Origin: CBDATA01 sp965202845
Lineage (GTDB): Bacteria; Acidobacteriota; Vicinamibacteria; Marinacidobacterales; Marinacidobacteraceae
Length of the DNA stretch: 64,000 bases
NCBI GenBank assembly: GCA_965202845.1
Contig: OZ241856.1
Coordinates: 1,426,001 to 1,490,000 of the forward strand
Direction of reading: 5' to 3'
A program made the translations under genes and the position numbers. Shown here piece by piece: positions 8,533 through 16,601 of the stretch (positions are counted from its first letter, which is position 1; each line of letters starts with the position of its first letter). The notes under the pieces are model-generated. The model searched no databases and was not told the DNA's origin. It saw only the letters and a list, made by a program, of their open reading frames with translations.

Positions 8533-8736
8533 ATGTCGGCTATTGACAGTCAAGGACTTATCGATCAAAACTGTCGAAGTCAAGAGAAGTTCGCGTCCGA
8601 GCGCGAGCGAATCGAATACCTGTTTCTGCTCTATGAGCGGATGCGGACGCCGCTCGCCGCCGCCGGAAGGAAGAAGAAACGCCGCCGCCGCCGAAACCAA
8701 CCGGTTTCTGCTCCCGCCCCCGCCAAGACCCCATGA
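8533..8736 (+). pseudogene. Possible C-terminal remnant of another gene
   Basis: A short open frame with RERIEYLFLLYERMRTPL followed by a strongly basic tail (KKKRRRRR). The helix-plus-basic-tail pattern resembles the ends of some transposases, and the frame starts inside the right end of the IS. It could be the tail of a gene interrupted by the insertion. I found no matching N-terminal part left of the IS, so this is weak. The rest of 8549-8769 shows nothing else. Confidence 0.2.
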
Positions 8737-8769
8737 ATCCGTTCCCGGTCTCGATCTCGTTGCTCCGTC

Positions 8770-10158
8770 TCAGGCGGCGTCCCGCGAGAGGTAGTCCAGC
8801 AGGTCGATCGGGGTCAGCAGCCCCAGGGTGCGTTCGCCGTCGGTCACCACCCCGATCCGCCCGGCGGCGAAGACCTGGGCCAGCTCGTCCAGCGGGCGGG
8901 CGGAATCCACCGCCTGGATGGCGTCCTCGCGCACGAAGGCGGCGATGGATCCCTCCCCCTGCCCCGGCCCTCCCTGGAGAAGCCCGCCCAGCAGCGTCGC
9001 CTCGCTGACCACCCCGATGAAGGAGTCCCCGTCCTGCACCGGAAGCTGGGACACGTCGTGCTTTCGCATCAGGTCGACCACCTCGCGCAGGCGGGCGACG
9101 CGGGGCACGCTCACGATCTCGGCGCCGCCCTTCGCCGCCAGCACATCGGCGACGCACCCCTCGCCGAACGAGGAGTCCAGGAACCCGTTCTGCCGCATCC
9201 AGTCGTCGCTGAACACCTTGGAGAGATAGCGGTTGCCCGAATCGGGCATCAGAACCACCACCAGGGCGCCCTCCGGGGTCCGGGCGGCGACCCGGACCGC
9301 CGCCGCCATCGCAGTGCCGGCGGAGCCGCCGACGAACAGCCCCTCCTCCCGGGCCAGCCGCCGGGCCATCTGGAAGGACTCCCGGTCCGAGACCGGAATC
9401 ACCTCGTCCACCACGCTGAAATCGATGGTCGAGGGGATGAAGTCCTCGCCGATCCCCTCCACCTTGTACGTCCGGGCCTCGCCGATGTGGCCGGTGCGGA
9501 AGTATTCGTCGTAGAGCGAGCCGATCGGATCGGCGCCCACCACCCGGACCGCCGGATTCCGCTCCTTGAGATACCGCCCGGTTCCGGAGATCGTGCCCCC
9601 GGTCCCCAGGCCGCAAACCAGGGTGTGGAGGCGGTCGCCGAGCTGCTCCCACAGCTCCGGGCCGGTGCTCCGGTAGTGGGTCTCGGGGTTCACCGGGTTG
9701 TGGTACTGGTTGGCGTACACCGCGCCCGGGGTCTCCTTCACCAGCCGCTTGGCGACGCTGTAGTAGCTGCGCGGATCGTCCGGCTCCACCGCGGTGGGGG
9801 TGATGACCACCTCGGCGCCCAGCGCCCGCAGCGCGCGGATCTTCTCGTCGCTCATCTTGTCGGGCATCACGAAGATGGCCTTGTACCCCTTGACCGCCGC
9901 CACCAGCGCCAGCCCCATGCCGGTGTTCCCGGAAGTGCCCTCGACGATGACCCCGCCGGGGCGCAGGGCGCCGGAGCGCTCGGCGTCCTCGACGATGGTG
10001 ATCGCGATCCGGTCCTTCACCGAACCGCCGGGGTTGAAGGACTCCATCTTGGCCGCCAGGCGGCCGGGGAGCGCGTTTCCGATCCGCCGGAGTCCGACGA
10101 TCGGGGTGTCGCCGACCGTCTCCAGGATCGATTCGGCGATCGGAAGGGGTGCGTTCAT
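8770..10158 (-). CDS. cbs: Cystathionine beta-synthase (PLP enzyme with CBS-domain pair)
   Basis: A 462-residue fold-type II PLP enzyme. FNPGGSVKDR places the Schiff-base lysine at Lys48, GTSGNTGMGLA binds the substrate carboxylate, and GLGTGGTISGTG binds the cofactor phosphate. After the catalytic domain (to about residue 320) comes a regulatory CBS tandem from about residue 345 to the end. That architecture fits cystathionine beta-synthase, which condenses serine with homocysteine, better than O-acetylserine sulfhydrylase, which lacks CBS domains. No haem-binding N-terminal extension is present. The ATG overlaps the stop of the upstream D-aminoacylase gene (ATGA), so the two are translationally coupled. 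Confidence 0.88.
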   Translation of the reverse strand: MNAPLPIAESILETVGDTPIVGLRRIGNALPGRLAAKMESFNPGGSVKDRIAITIVEDAERSGALRPGGVIVEGTSGNTGMGLALVAAVKGYKAIFVMPDKMSDEKIRALRALGAEVVITPTAVEPDDPRSYYSVAKRLVKETPGAVYANQYHNPVNPETHYRSTGPELWEQLGDRLHTLVCGLGTGGTISGTGRYLKERNPAVRVVGADPIGSLYDEYFRTGHIGEARTYKVEGIGEDFIPSTIDFSVVDEVIPVSDRESFQMARRLAREEGLFVGGSAGTAMAAAVRVAARTPEGALVVVLMPDSGNRYLSKVFSDDWMRQNGFLDSSFGEGCVADVLAAKGGAEIVSVPRVARLREVVDLMRKHDVSQLPVQDGDSFIGVVSEATLLGGLLQGGPGQGEGSIAAFVREDAIQAVDSARPLDELAQVFAAGRIGVVTDGERTLGLLTPIDLLDYLSRDAA

Positions 10159-11768
10159 GGTCTCTCCCGGGTCCAGGACGGCCAGAGAACCTCCCCGGCC
10201 AGGGCTTCGGTGGGCTGATCGTCGCGGATGGCGAAGACCCCGGCGACCAGCGCGTGCTCCACCCCCTCCGCCAGCTGGTGCGGATCCTCGTAGGTGGCCC
10301 GGTCGGTGAAGCGGTCCAGGTCCACCACCAGCAGGTCCGCGATCCGTCCCGTCGCCACCAGGCCGCGGTCCTGCATGCGGAAGACGGCGGCCGGCAGGCT
10401 GGTCATCCCGCGCACCGCCTGCGCGACGCTCAGCGCGCCCCGCTCGCGCGCATAGCGGGCGATCCGCCGGGGGAACGCTCCGTAGAAGCGGGGGTGGGGC
10501 CGCCCCTCCCCCATCGGAACCAGCCCGCCGTCCGACGATCCCATCGTCCACTCCCGCCGCATGATCCAGGCGATGTCGTCCTCCGCCATGTTGAACGAGA
10601 CGAGACCGGCGCCGCCGTTCTCCAGCAGCCGGAGGGCGGCGTCGACCGGCGCCACGCCCCACTCGGCGGCCAGATCGTGAAGGTACCGTCCCTCGAGGCT
10701 CTCGTCCGCCCGATGCCGGGAGACGAGGAGCGTTTCGGCGCCGCCCCGACGCTCCAGCGCCGCCAGCATGTCGCTGCGAAGCCGCTCCCGCTCCGCGCCG
10801 CGAAGCCGCTCCTCCAGCGGGGACGGCATCCCCGGCATCGTCTCGCCGGCCAGCGCCCACCGGGGAACCAGCGCGCCGACGATGCTGGTGCCGGAAGCCT
10901 CGTAGGGGTACTGATCGGCGAACACCTCCACCCCCCGGTCCCGGGCCGCCTCGATGCGGGCGGTCGCCGCCCGGCTCAGCCCCCACACCGAGGGCCCCAG
11001 CGCCTTGAAATGGGTCACCACCCCGCGTATCCGATGGGTTTCCGCCACCTCGATGACCTCGTCCACGGCGGCGACCAGGCCGATGTTGTAGTCGCTCTCG
11101 TCCCGGATGTGGCTGACGAAGGCGCCCCAGGGCGCGACTTCACCGGCGAGACGCACCACTTCCGCGTTCTCCGCGTAGCTGCCGGGGGCGTAGTAGAGGC
11201 CGGCGGTCAGCCCGAAGGCGCCGGCGTCCATGCCGGCCCGGATCAGCCCGGCCATCCGCTCCATCTCGGCCTCATCGGGAGGCCGGGCCTCCATCCCCAG
11301 CGCCTCCCGCCGCACCGAGCCGTGCCCGATCATCAGGGCGACGTGCACCCCGGTTCCCCCCGCCTCGAGGTCCTGGCGCAAGCCGGCAAGGTCGGTCGCG
11401 CCGCCGCCATCCGGGTTCACCATCACGGTCGTGATCCCCTGGCGCAGGAGCGGAACGGCGGCGCGCAGGTCCGGGTTCAGCAGCCCGCCGACCGCGTGGG
11501 AGTGGGGGTCGATGAAACCGGGCATTACGGTATGGCCGGCGACGTCCAGGACATCGGTTCCGGCGGGGAGTGCCTCGACGGGAATCGCCCCGACCCGTTC
11601 GATCCGGTCGCCCCGGATCAGCACGTCGGCGCGGAACCAGGGGTTTCCGCTGCCGTCCAGCACCTGCCCGCCGCGCAGCAGGACGGAGGAGGAGGGCGCC
11701 GCCGGTTCGGAGCAGGCGGCCAGCCCGACGCCGGCGAGCGCCAGGAGGCCGTGAAGGGCGAACCGCAC
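10155..11768 (-). CDS. N-acyl-D-amino acid deacylase (D-aminoacylase) lipoprotein
   Basis: A 537-residue amidohydrolase-superfamily protein. The signal peptide ends in lipobox LAAC, so it is probably a membrane-anchored extracytoplasmic enzyme. The cyclic-amidohydrolase start VLDGSGNPWFRADVLIRGDRI and the metal-binding PGFIDPHSH are clear. GLYYAPGSYA and FVSHIRDESD are typical of the D-aminoacylase branch, and the C-terminal ADLLVVDLDRF strand closes the composite barrel. Family members deacylate N-acyl-D-amino acids or related amides; the actual substrate is not evident. It is the first gene of a coupled pair with cbs, an odd partner for an exported deacylase. Confidence 0.87.
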   Translation of the reverse strand: MRFALHGLLALAGVGLAACSEPAAPSSSVLLRGGQVLDGSGNPWFRADVLIRGDRIERVGAIPVEALPAGTDVLDVAGHTVMPGFIDPHSHAVGGLLNPDLRAAVPLLRQGITTVMVNPDGGGATDLAGLRQDLEAGGTGVHVALMIGHGSVRREALGMEARPPDEAEMERMAGLIRAGMDAGAFGLTAGLYYAPGSYAENAEVVRLAGEVAPWGAFVSHIRDESDYNIGLVAAVDEVIEVAETHRIRGVVTHFKALGPSVWGLSRAATARIEAARDRGVEVFADQYPYEASGTSIVGALVPRWALAGETMPGMPSPLEERLRGAERERLRSDMLAALERRGGAETLLVSRHRADESLEGRYLHDLAAEWGVAPVDAALRLLENGGAGLVSFNMAEDDIAWIMRREWTMGSSDGGLVPMGEGRPHPRFYGAFPRRIARYARERGALSVAQAVRGMTSLPAAVFRMQDRGLVATGRIADLLVVDLDRFTDRATYEDPHQLAEGVEHALVAGVFAIRDDQPTEALAGEVLWPSWTRERP

Positions 11769-11805
11769 GGGGCGAATGGTAAGGGAAGGCGCCGCGTCCC
11801 CTCCC

Positions 11806-11811
11806 TATACT
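11806..11811 (+). promoter_or_regulatory. Candidate -10 element for glycosyltransferase gene
   Basis: TATACT lies 25 nt before the GTG of the glycosyltransferase in the 68-bp divergent gap. A matching -35 is not obvious, so this rests on the -10 alone. The same hexamer recurs near other starts (6803, 46559 and, on the minus strand, 45344). Confidence 0.3.
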
Positions 11812-11836
11812 TCGCGCCCCCTGGAGGGCAAGCGCC

Positions 11837-12526
11837 GTGCGCACCGCAGTGGTCATCCCGGCCCGCAACGAGGAGACCGGCATCGCCCGGGTGCTGGAAG
11901 AGCTGCCGCGCGACTTCGTGGACCGGATCGTGGTGGTGGACAACGGCTCCACCGACGGGACCGACCGGGTCGCCCGGGCGCACCGGGTCCTGCTGGTCGA
12001 GGAGTCCCGGCCTGGCTACGGGCGGTGCTGCCTTCGGGGCCTCGCCGCGCTTTCCGAGGACCCGCCCGATGCGGTGCTCTTCCTCGATGCGGACGCCAGC
12101 GACGCCCCCGACGAGGCGCCCGCCTTGCTGGCCCCGCTGCGCAGCGGGGAGGCGGACCTGGTGATCGGCTCCCGAACCCGGGGGCGGCGGGAACCGGGCG
12201 CCCATCCGGCGCACGCCCGGCTCGGAAACCGGATCGCCGCCTTCCTGATCCGCTGGCGAACCGGCTACCGCTTCACCGACCTGGGGCCGTTCCGGGCGGT
12301 GCGCTGGCGGACGCTGACGGAGCTCGGCATGCGGGACCCGGACTTCGGCTGGACCGCCGAAATGCAGATCCGGGCGGCGCTCGCCGGAGTCCCTTCCGCC
12401 GAAGTGCCGGTATCCTCACGCAAGCGCATCGGTCGCTCCAAGATTTCCGGCACGTTCGGGGGCTCCCTCCTCGCCGGAATCAAGATCATCCTGACCGTGC
12501 TGGAACCGGGCCGAAAAGCGGCCTGA
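11837..12526 (+). CDS. Family 2 glycosyltransferase (polyprenyl-phosphate/dolichol-P type)
   Basis: A compact 229-residue GT-A fold enzyme. The N-terminal AVVIPARNEETGIARVL binds the nucleotide, VVVDNGSTDGTDRV follows, and FLDADASD supplies the DxD metal site. The C-terminal segment (DFGWTAEMQIRA, then SRKRIGRSKISG) resembles the polyprenyl-phosphate mannosyl/glucosyltransferase branch. There is no C-terminal membrane domain, so it likely acts at the cytoplasmic face with a lipid-phosphate acceptor. The GTG start sits about 25 nt after a TATACT box. Pyruvate kinase follows 18 nt downstream on the same strand, with no functional link apparent. Confidence 0.82.
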   Translation: MRTAVVIPARNEETGIARVLEELPRDFVDRIVVVDNGSTDGTDRVARAHRVLLVEESRPGYGRCCLRGLAALSEDPPDAVLFLDADASDAPDEAPALLAPLRSGEADLVIGSRTRGRREPGAHPAHARLGNRIAAFLIRWRTGYRFTDLGPFRAVRWRTLTELGMRDPDFGWTAEMQIRAALAGVPSAEVPVSSRKRIGRSKISGTFGGSLLAGIKIILTVLEPGRKAA

Positions 12527-12544
12527 TCGGAGGCTTTCGCCGCC

Positions 12545-13960
12545 TTGGTTCGCAAGACGAAGATCGTCGCCACCCTGGGTCCGGCATGCCGGGAACCCGC
12601 CACCATCGAAGCCATGGTGGAGGCCGGGCTGGACGTCGCCCGCCTGAACTGCGCCCACGAGGACGCCGGGGACCTGCCGAAGCGGGTGGCGGAAGTGCGC
12701 GCCGCCTCGGAAAAGGCGGGGCGGGCGGTGGCCGCGCTGGCCGACCTGGCCGGCCCCAAGATGCGCACCGGAGCGGTTCCCGAAGGCGGGATCCAGCTGG
12801 TTCCGGGGGCGAAGTTCACCCTCACCAGCCGGACGGTTCCGGCGAGCGCCGACGTCGTTTCGGTGAGCTACCCCCGCCTGGCCCAGGACGTGCGCAAGGG
12901 CGATGCGATCCTGCTCGACGACGGCCTGCTGCGGGTTCGGGTGCTCCGGAGCGCCGACACCGACGTGGAGACCGAGGTCGAGGTGGGCGGGCTGCTGCTG
13001 GCCCGCAAGGGACTCAACCTGCCCGGGGTGCCCCTTTCCGGCCCCACCCTGACCGTCAAGGACCGGACCGACCTGAAGGCCGCGGTGCTCGCCGACGTGG
13101 ACTACCTGGCGGTCTCCTTCGTCCGGCGCCCGGAGGATGTGGAGGCCGTGCGGCGGATGCTCGCCCAGGCGGGCCGCGAGGACATCCCGGTGATCGCCAA
13201 GATCGAACGCCCGGAGGCGCTCCGCAGCCTCCGCGCCATCGTCCAGGCGGCCGACGGGGTCATGGTGGCCCGGGGGGACCTGGGGGTCGAGATCGGCGCC
13301 GAGCGGGTGCCCATCATCCAGAAGGAGGTGATCCGGGAGGCGAACCGGCACGGACGGATCGCGATCACGGCGACCCAGCTGCTGGATTCGATGATGACCC
13401 ACCCGATGCCCACCCGGGCCGAAGCCTCCGACGTGGCCAACGCGATTCTCGACGGCTCCGACGCGGTGATGCTCTCCGGCGAATCCTCGGTGGGGCAGTT
13501 TCCGGTCGAGTCGGTGCGCACCCTCGAGCGGCTCGCGACCTACACCGAGGAGCACGCCGACCTGGGGGAGCAGCGGCACCACTACTCGCTCATCGACCGC
13601 AGCCGGGTGGATCACGCCATCGCCGCCGCCGCCCGGGAAGCGGCGGTGGCGATCGATGCTGTCTGCATCGTCGCGTTCACCGACTCGGGGGCGACCGTGC
13701 GCCAGGTGAGCCGCATGCGGCCGCAGTGCGGCATCCTCGGCTTCACCACTTCGGACCGCGTCCACCGGCGGCTGGCGCTCCGCTGGGGGGTGCGCCCGAT
13801 GCGGAACCGGCGTTTCGGCTCCACCGACGAAATGCTGACCAAGGCGCTCGACACCATCCGCCAGGAGCGACTGGTCGCGCCCGGCGATCGGGTGGTGCTG
13901 GTCTGCGGCGCCACCCAGCTCAGCGGCGCCACCAACATGATGAAGGTGGAGACCTGCTGA
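12545..13960 (+). CDS. pyk: Pyruvate kinase, K+-independent-type signature
   Basis: A 471-residue pyruvate kinase that converts PEP and ADP to pyruvate and ATP in the last step of glycolysis. It starts at TTG with VRKTKIVATLGPA. VIAKIERPEAL carries the catalytic lysine, and MVARGDLGVEI and ITATQLLDSM are the metal and substrate loops. The C-terminal allosteric domain begins at about residue 345. The residues around the monovalent-cation site are unusual: DLAGPKMRTG replaces the usual DTKGPEIRTG, giving Leu68, Ala69 and Lys72, and NCAH replaces NFSH. A Lys at the Glu117 position (rabbit muscle numbering) is the established mark of K+-independent pyruvate kinases. The gene converges with the GCL/CBS gene, with a 7-bp gap. 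Confidence 0.95.
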   Translation: MVRKTKIVATLGPACREPATIEAMVEAGLDVARLNCAHEDAGDLPKRVAEVRAASEKAGRAVAALADLAGPKMRTGAVPEGGIQLVPGAKFTLTSRTVPASADVVSVSYPRLAQDVRKGDAILLDDGLLRVRVLRSADTDVETEVEVGGLLLARKGLNLPGVPLSGPTLTVKDRTDLKAAVLADVDYLAVSFVRRPEDVEAVRRMLAQAGREDIPVIAKIERPEALRSLRAIVQAADGVMVARGDLGVEIGAERVPIIQKEVIREANRHGRIAITATQLLDSMMTHPMPTRAEASDVANAILDGSDAVMLSGESSVGQFPVESVRTLERLATYTEEHADLGEQRHHYSLIDRSRVDHAIAAAAREAAVAIDAVCIVAFTDSGATVRQVSRMRPQCGILGFTTSDRVHRRLALRWGVRPMRNRRFGSTDEMLTKALDTIRQERLVAPGDRVVLVCGATQLSGATNMMKVETC

Positions 13961-13967
13961 CTCCCCC

Positions 13968-15869
13968 CTATGCGCCCAGGTTCTCCTGGAGCAGGCTGCG
14001 GGCGATGAACATGAAGTCGTGCTCGGTCACGATCCCGACCAGGCGTCCGTCGCCCTGGACGACCGGCAGCGCGCCCACCCCCTTTTCGTTCATCAGCTGG
14101 ATGGCCTCCACCGAGGTGGTCTGCGGCCCGATCGTGACCACGTCGGTCTTCATCGCGTCCCGCACCGACAGCAGTTCGTTCTCCTCGAGGCCGCTCTCGG
14201 CGACCAGCTTGATGATCGTCCGGTAGGAGACCAGCCCCACCAGCTTGTCGTCCTCCTCCACCGGGATCTGCCGGACCCGGCCCCAGTCCATGAGGATGGC
14301 GGCGCGGCGGACCGATTCGTCGGGGTGCACGGTGCTCAGTTCGGTGGCCATGAACTGCTCGACCCGCATGTAGTGGTGCTTCCAGCTTCCCGCGTCGTCG
14401 GAAACCGGCGGCGTCCAGCGGGCCACCGGAATCCCCTGGCGCTGCTGGCGGAGCGCGGCGCCGGTGATCGCGCTCATCCGCTCCGACTGCGACGCCTGCC
14501 GCTCGAGATGGCTGTAGCCCTCGAGCATCCAGAACGCGCCCGTCCTTCCGGTGGCGACCCGCTCTTCGAGGATGCCGACGTAGTGATCCACGTCCCCGGC
14601 GTCCACCTCCTTGCGCGCCAGTCCGTCGCGCACCCTGGGCAGCAGCTCCTGCTTCAACAGGTCGGCGATGCGCCAGTGGCGGCCATCGATCCAGTTCATC
14701 TCCGCCTTGATCCCCAGCCGGCCGGCGGCGATGAAGTTCTCGAGGGCGTGGGCGAACGGCATCGAGTCCGCCGGATTCACCCCCTCGCCGGAAAGCCCGC
14801 TCATCAGGCCGAGCCAGAGGGCCGCGTTCGCCACCTCGTCGGGAAGGCTGGGGCCGCTCGGCAGGTAGCGGTTTTCGATGCGCAGATGCGGCTTGCCGTC
14901 GGTGATCCCGTAGCAGGGCCGGTTCCAGCGCCAGACGGTGCCGTTGTGGAGGCAGAGCGCGGCGAGCGCCGGCGGATCGGTTTCCGGCGTTTCGTCCTCG
15001 GCGCCGCCCTCGTCCAGCAGCACCGGATGGTGGGTGATGTTGTCCCGGTGGATTTCGATGACCCCCTCCCGAATCCAGTCGCGGCCGAAGGCGCCGCGCC
15101 CGACCCGCTGCCGGTCGTGGGGGCCGGCGGTGCGGGTGTCGATGGCCTGCTGGAAAAGCGCGATCCGGGTCTCCCGCCAGAGGCGGCGTCCGAAGAGCAG
15201 CGGCGAGTTGGCGGCCAGCGCCAGCACCGGCCCGGCAACCAGCTGCGCCAGGTTGTACACCCGGCTGAACTCGTCCGCCCCCACCTGGAGGTGCACCTGG
15301 AAGCTGGCGTTGCAGCTCTCCAGCATCACGTTGTCGTGCGTCGCCTGGATTTCGTCCACTCCGGTGATGCGCAGCAGGTACGGCGACCCGCCGCGCGCCC
15401 GGGTCAGGGTGTCGTTGAGCGTGCGGTAGCGGGAGAGCGGCGTCATGTTCTCCAAGGTGAGATCGGAGAGTCGCAGCGTGGGGAGGATGCCGGTGAGGCA
15501 GACGTCCACCCCGACCGCCCGCGCCGCGGTCGAGGCGCGGGTCATCACCGCTTCCAGCTCCCGCTCCATCCGCCGCAGGAAGTCCCCCTCCATCCGCACC
15601 GGATCGAGATTCGCCTCCAGGTTGAAGCGGGCGATCTCGGTGGTGAACCGCGGATCTTCGACTTCGGCCAGAACCTCCATCGCCATCGGCGCCGGGCGAT
15701 ACGCCTCGCCCACGAGGAACATCTCCTGCTCCACCCCCACCCGGTAGACCCCCTCCTCGATCCGCCCGGAGCGGATCATCCGGTCCAGCGTGCGGAGGTC
15801 CCGGAACAGTCGGCGCTCGAAGCGGCGCAGGTCCTCCCCGGTCGCCGGGCGCGCGTCCAGCCTTCCCAT
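13968..15869 (-). CDS. Glutamate-cysteine ligase-like domain fused to a CBS pair
   Basis: A 633-residue two-part protein. Residues about 40-480 match the GCS2/YbdK-like ATP-grasp-related carboxylate-amine ligases: the opening strand YRVGVEQEMFLV, FNLEANLDPVRM, LESCNASFQVHLQV and the basic HLRIENRYLPSG. Residues about 505-625 form two CBS motifs (FMATELSTVHPDESVRRAA and VRDAMKTDVVTIGP) ending in VGIVTEHDF. GCS2 enzymes join glutamate to cysteine, the first step of glutathione synthesis, but no glutathione synthetase is nearby and other amine acceptors are possible. The CBS pair suggests adenylate-type ligand control (inference). It lies 14 nt downstream of the ABC ATPase on the same strand. 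Confidence 0.8.
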   Translation of the reverse strand: MGRLDARPATGEDLRRFERRLFRDLRTLDRMIRSGRIEEGVYRVGVEQEMFLVGEAYRPAPMAMEVLAEVEDPRFTTEIARFNLEANLDPVRMEGDFLRRMERELEAVMTRASTAARAVGVDVCLTGILPTLRLSDLTLENMTPLSRYRTLNDTLTRARGGSPYLLRITGVDEIQATHDNVMLESCNASFQVHLQVGADEFSRVYNLAQLVAGPVLALAANSPLLFGRRLWRETRIALFQQAIDTRTAGPHDRQRVGRGAFGRDWIREGVIEIHRDNITHHPVLLDEGGAEDETPETDPPALAALCLHNGTVWRWNRPCYGITDGKPHLRIENRYLPSGPSLPDEVANAALWLGLMSGLSGEGVNPADSMPFAHALENFIAAGRLGIKAEMNWIDGRHWRIADLLKQELLPRVRDGLARKEVDAGDVDHYVGILEERVATGRTGAFWMLEGYSHLERQASQSERMSAITGAALRQQRQGIPVARWTPPVSDDAGSWKHHYMRVEQFMATELSTVHPDESVRRAAILMDWGRVRQIPVEEDDKLVGLVSYRTIIKLVAESGLEENELLSVRDAMKTDVVTIGPQTTSVEAIQLMNEKGVGALPVVQGDGRLVGIVTEHDFMFIARSLLQENLGA

Positions 15870-15883
15870 GACCCGGTTTCGCG

Positions 15884-16573
15884 CTACCCGTCGTCCGCTT
15901 CGGGCACGATCCGCCCGTCGAACAGCTGGACCGTCCGGTCGGCGCGGTCGGCGTAGCGGGGATCGTGGGTGACGATGCAGATGGTGGTTCCGGCGGCGTG
16001 GAGACCGTCCAGCAGGTCCATCACCTCGGCGCCGTTTTTCGAGTCCAGATTACCGGTCGGCTCGTCGGCCATCAGGATCGCCGGCTCGCCGACCACCGCC
16101 CGCGCCACCGCGACCCGTTGCTGCTGGCCGCCCGAAAGCTGGGACGGGTGATGCCCGGCCCGGTGGGACATGTCCACCCGCTCCAGCGCTTCGGCGGTGC
16201 GGCGCTTGCGCTCCTTCGACGGGGCGCCGCGGTAGACGAGCGGCAGCTCCACGTTTTCGGCGACGGTCAGGTCGCCGATCAGGTTGAACGCCTGGAACAC
16301 GAAGCCCACTTCCCGGTTCCGGATGCGCGCCCGCTCGGCGACGCCGAGACCGGCGACCGACCGCCCCTTCAGGAAGTACTCCCCGGAATCGGGAGTGTCA
16401 AGCAGCCCCAGAATCGACAGCAGGGTGGACTTGCCGCACCCCGAGGGTCCGGCGATGGCCACGTACTCCCCCTGGCCGATCGCGAGGCTGACCTCCGAAA
16501 GGGCGTGGGTCTCCACCTCGTCGGTGGTGAAGATGCGGCTCACCCGCTCGAGCCGGAGGATCGGTTCCTTCAT
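15884..16573 (-). CDS. ABC transporter ATP-binding protein, MacB/LolD type
   Basis: A 229-residue single nucleotide-binding domain with Walker A GPSGCGKST, signature LSGGQQQRVAVARA and Walker B ILMADEPTGNLDS, then the H-loop CIVTHDP. The length and the DEPTGNLDS form place it with the MacB/LolD/FtsE family of ATPases, which energise permeases acting on periplasmic substrates or lipoproteins rather than classic importers. It lies 28 nt after the HlyD-type adaptor gene. The expected FtsX/MacB permease is not in the window near either gene, so the third component must be encoded elsewhere or has been lost. Confidence 0.9.
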   Translation of the reverse strand: MKEPILRLERVSRIFTTDEVETHALSEVSLAIGQGEYVAIAGPSGCGKSTLLSILGLLDTPDSGEYFLKGRSVAGLGVAERARIRNREVGFVFQAFNLIGDLTVAENVELPLVYRGAPSKERKRRTAEALERVDMSHRAGHHPSQLSGGQQQRVAVARAVVGEPAILMADEPTGNLDSKNGAEVMDLLDGLHAAGTTICIVTHDPRYADRADRTVQLFDGRIVPEADDG

Positions 16574-16601
16574 GGGATCGAAAGGCTCCCTTCGCCGCGC
16601 G

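Larger units (their letters stand above)
6768..8548 (+). mobile_element. IS1634-family (IS4-like group) insertion sequence, ends provisional
   Basis: One intact transposase occupies most of the element. The candidate terminal inverted repeats are imperfect: left 6769-6788 (GTGCCTAGCGATTTTTCTGG) and right 8527-8547 read on the other strand (GTCAATAGCCGACATTTCTGG). They share TAGC, GA and TTTCTGG with one indel. A 12/13 direct repeat, TGTtGTGCCTAGC at 6765 and TGTaGTGCCTAGC at 8515, also straddles the transposase, so the exact ends cannot be fixed by eye. IS1634 is known for target duplications of variable length; none was recognised here. Confidence 0.6.

Noticed and set aside
8543..8571. Perfect -35 TTGACA at the right IS end as an outward promoter
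   Set aside because: No acceptable -10 hexamer occurs 16-18 bp downstream.
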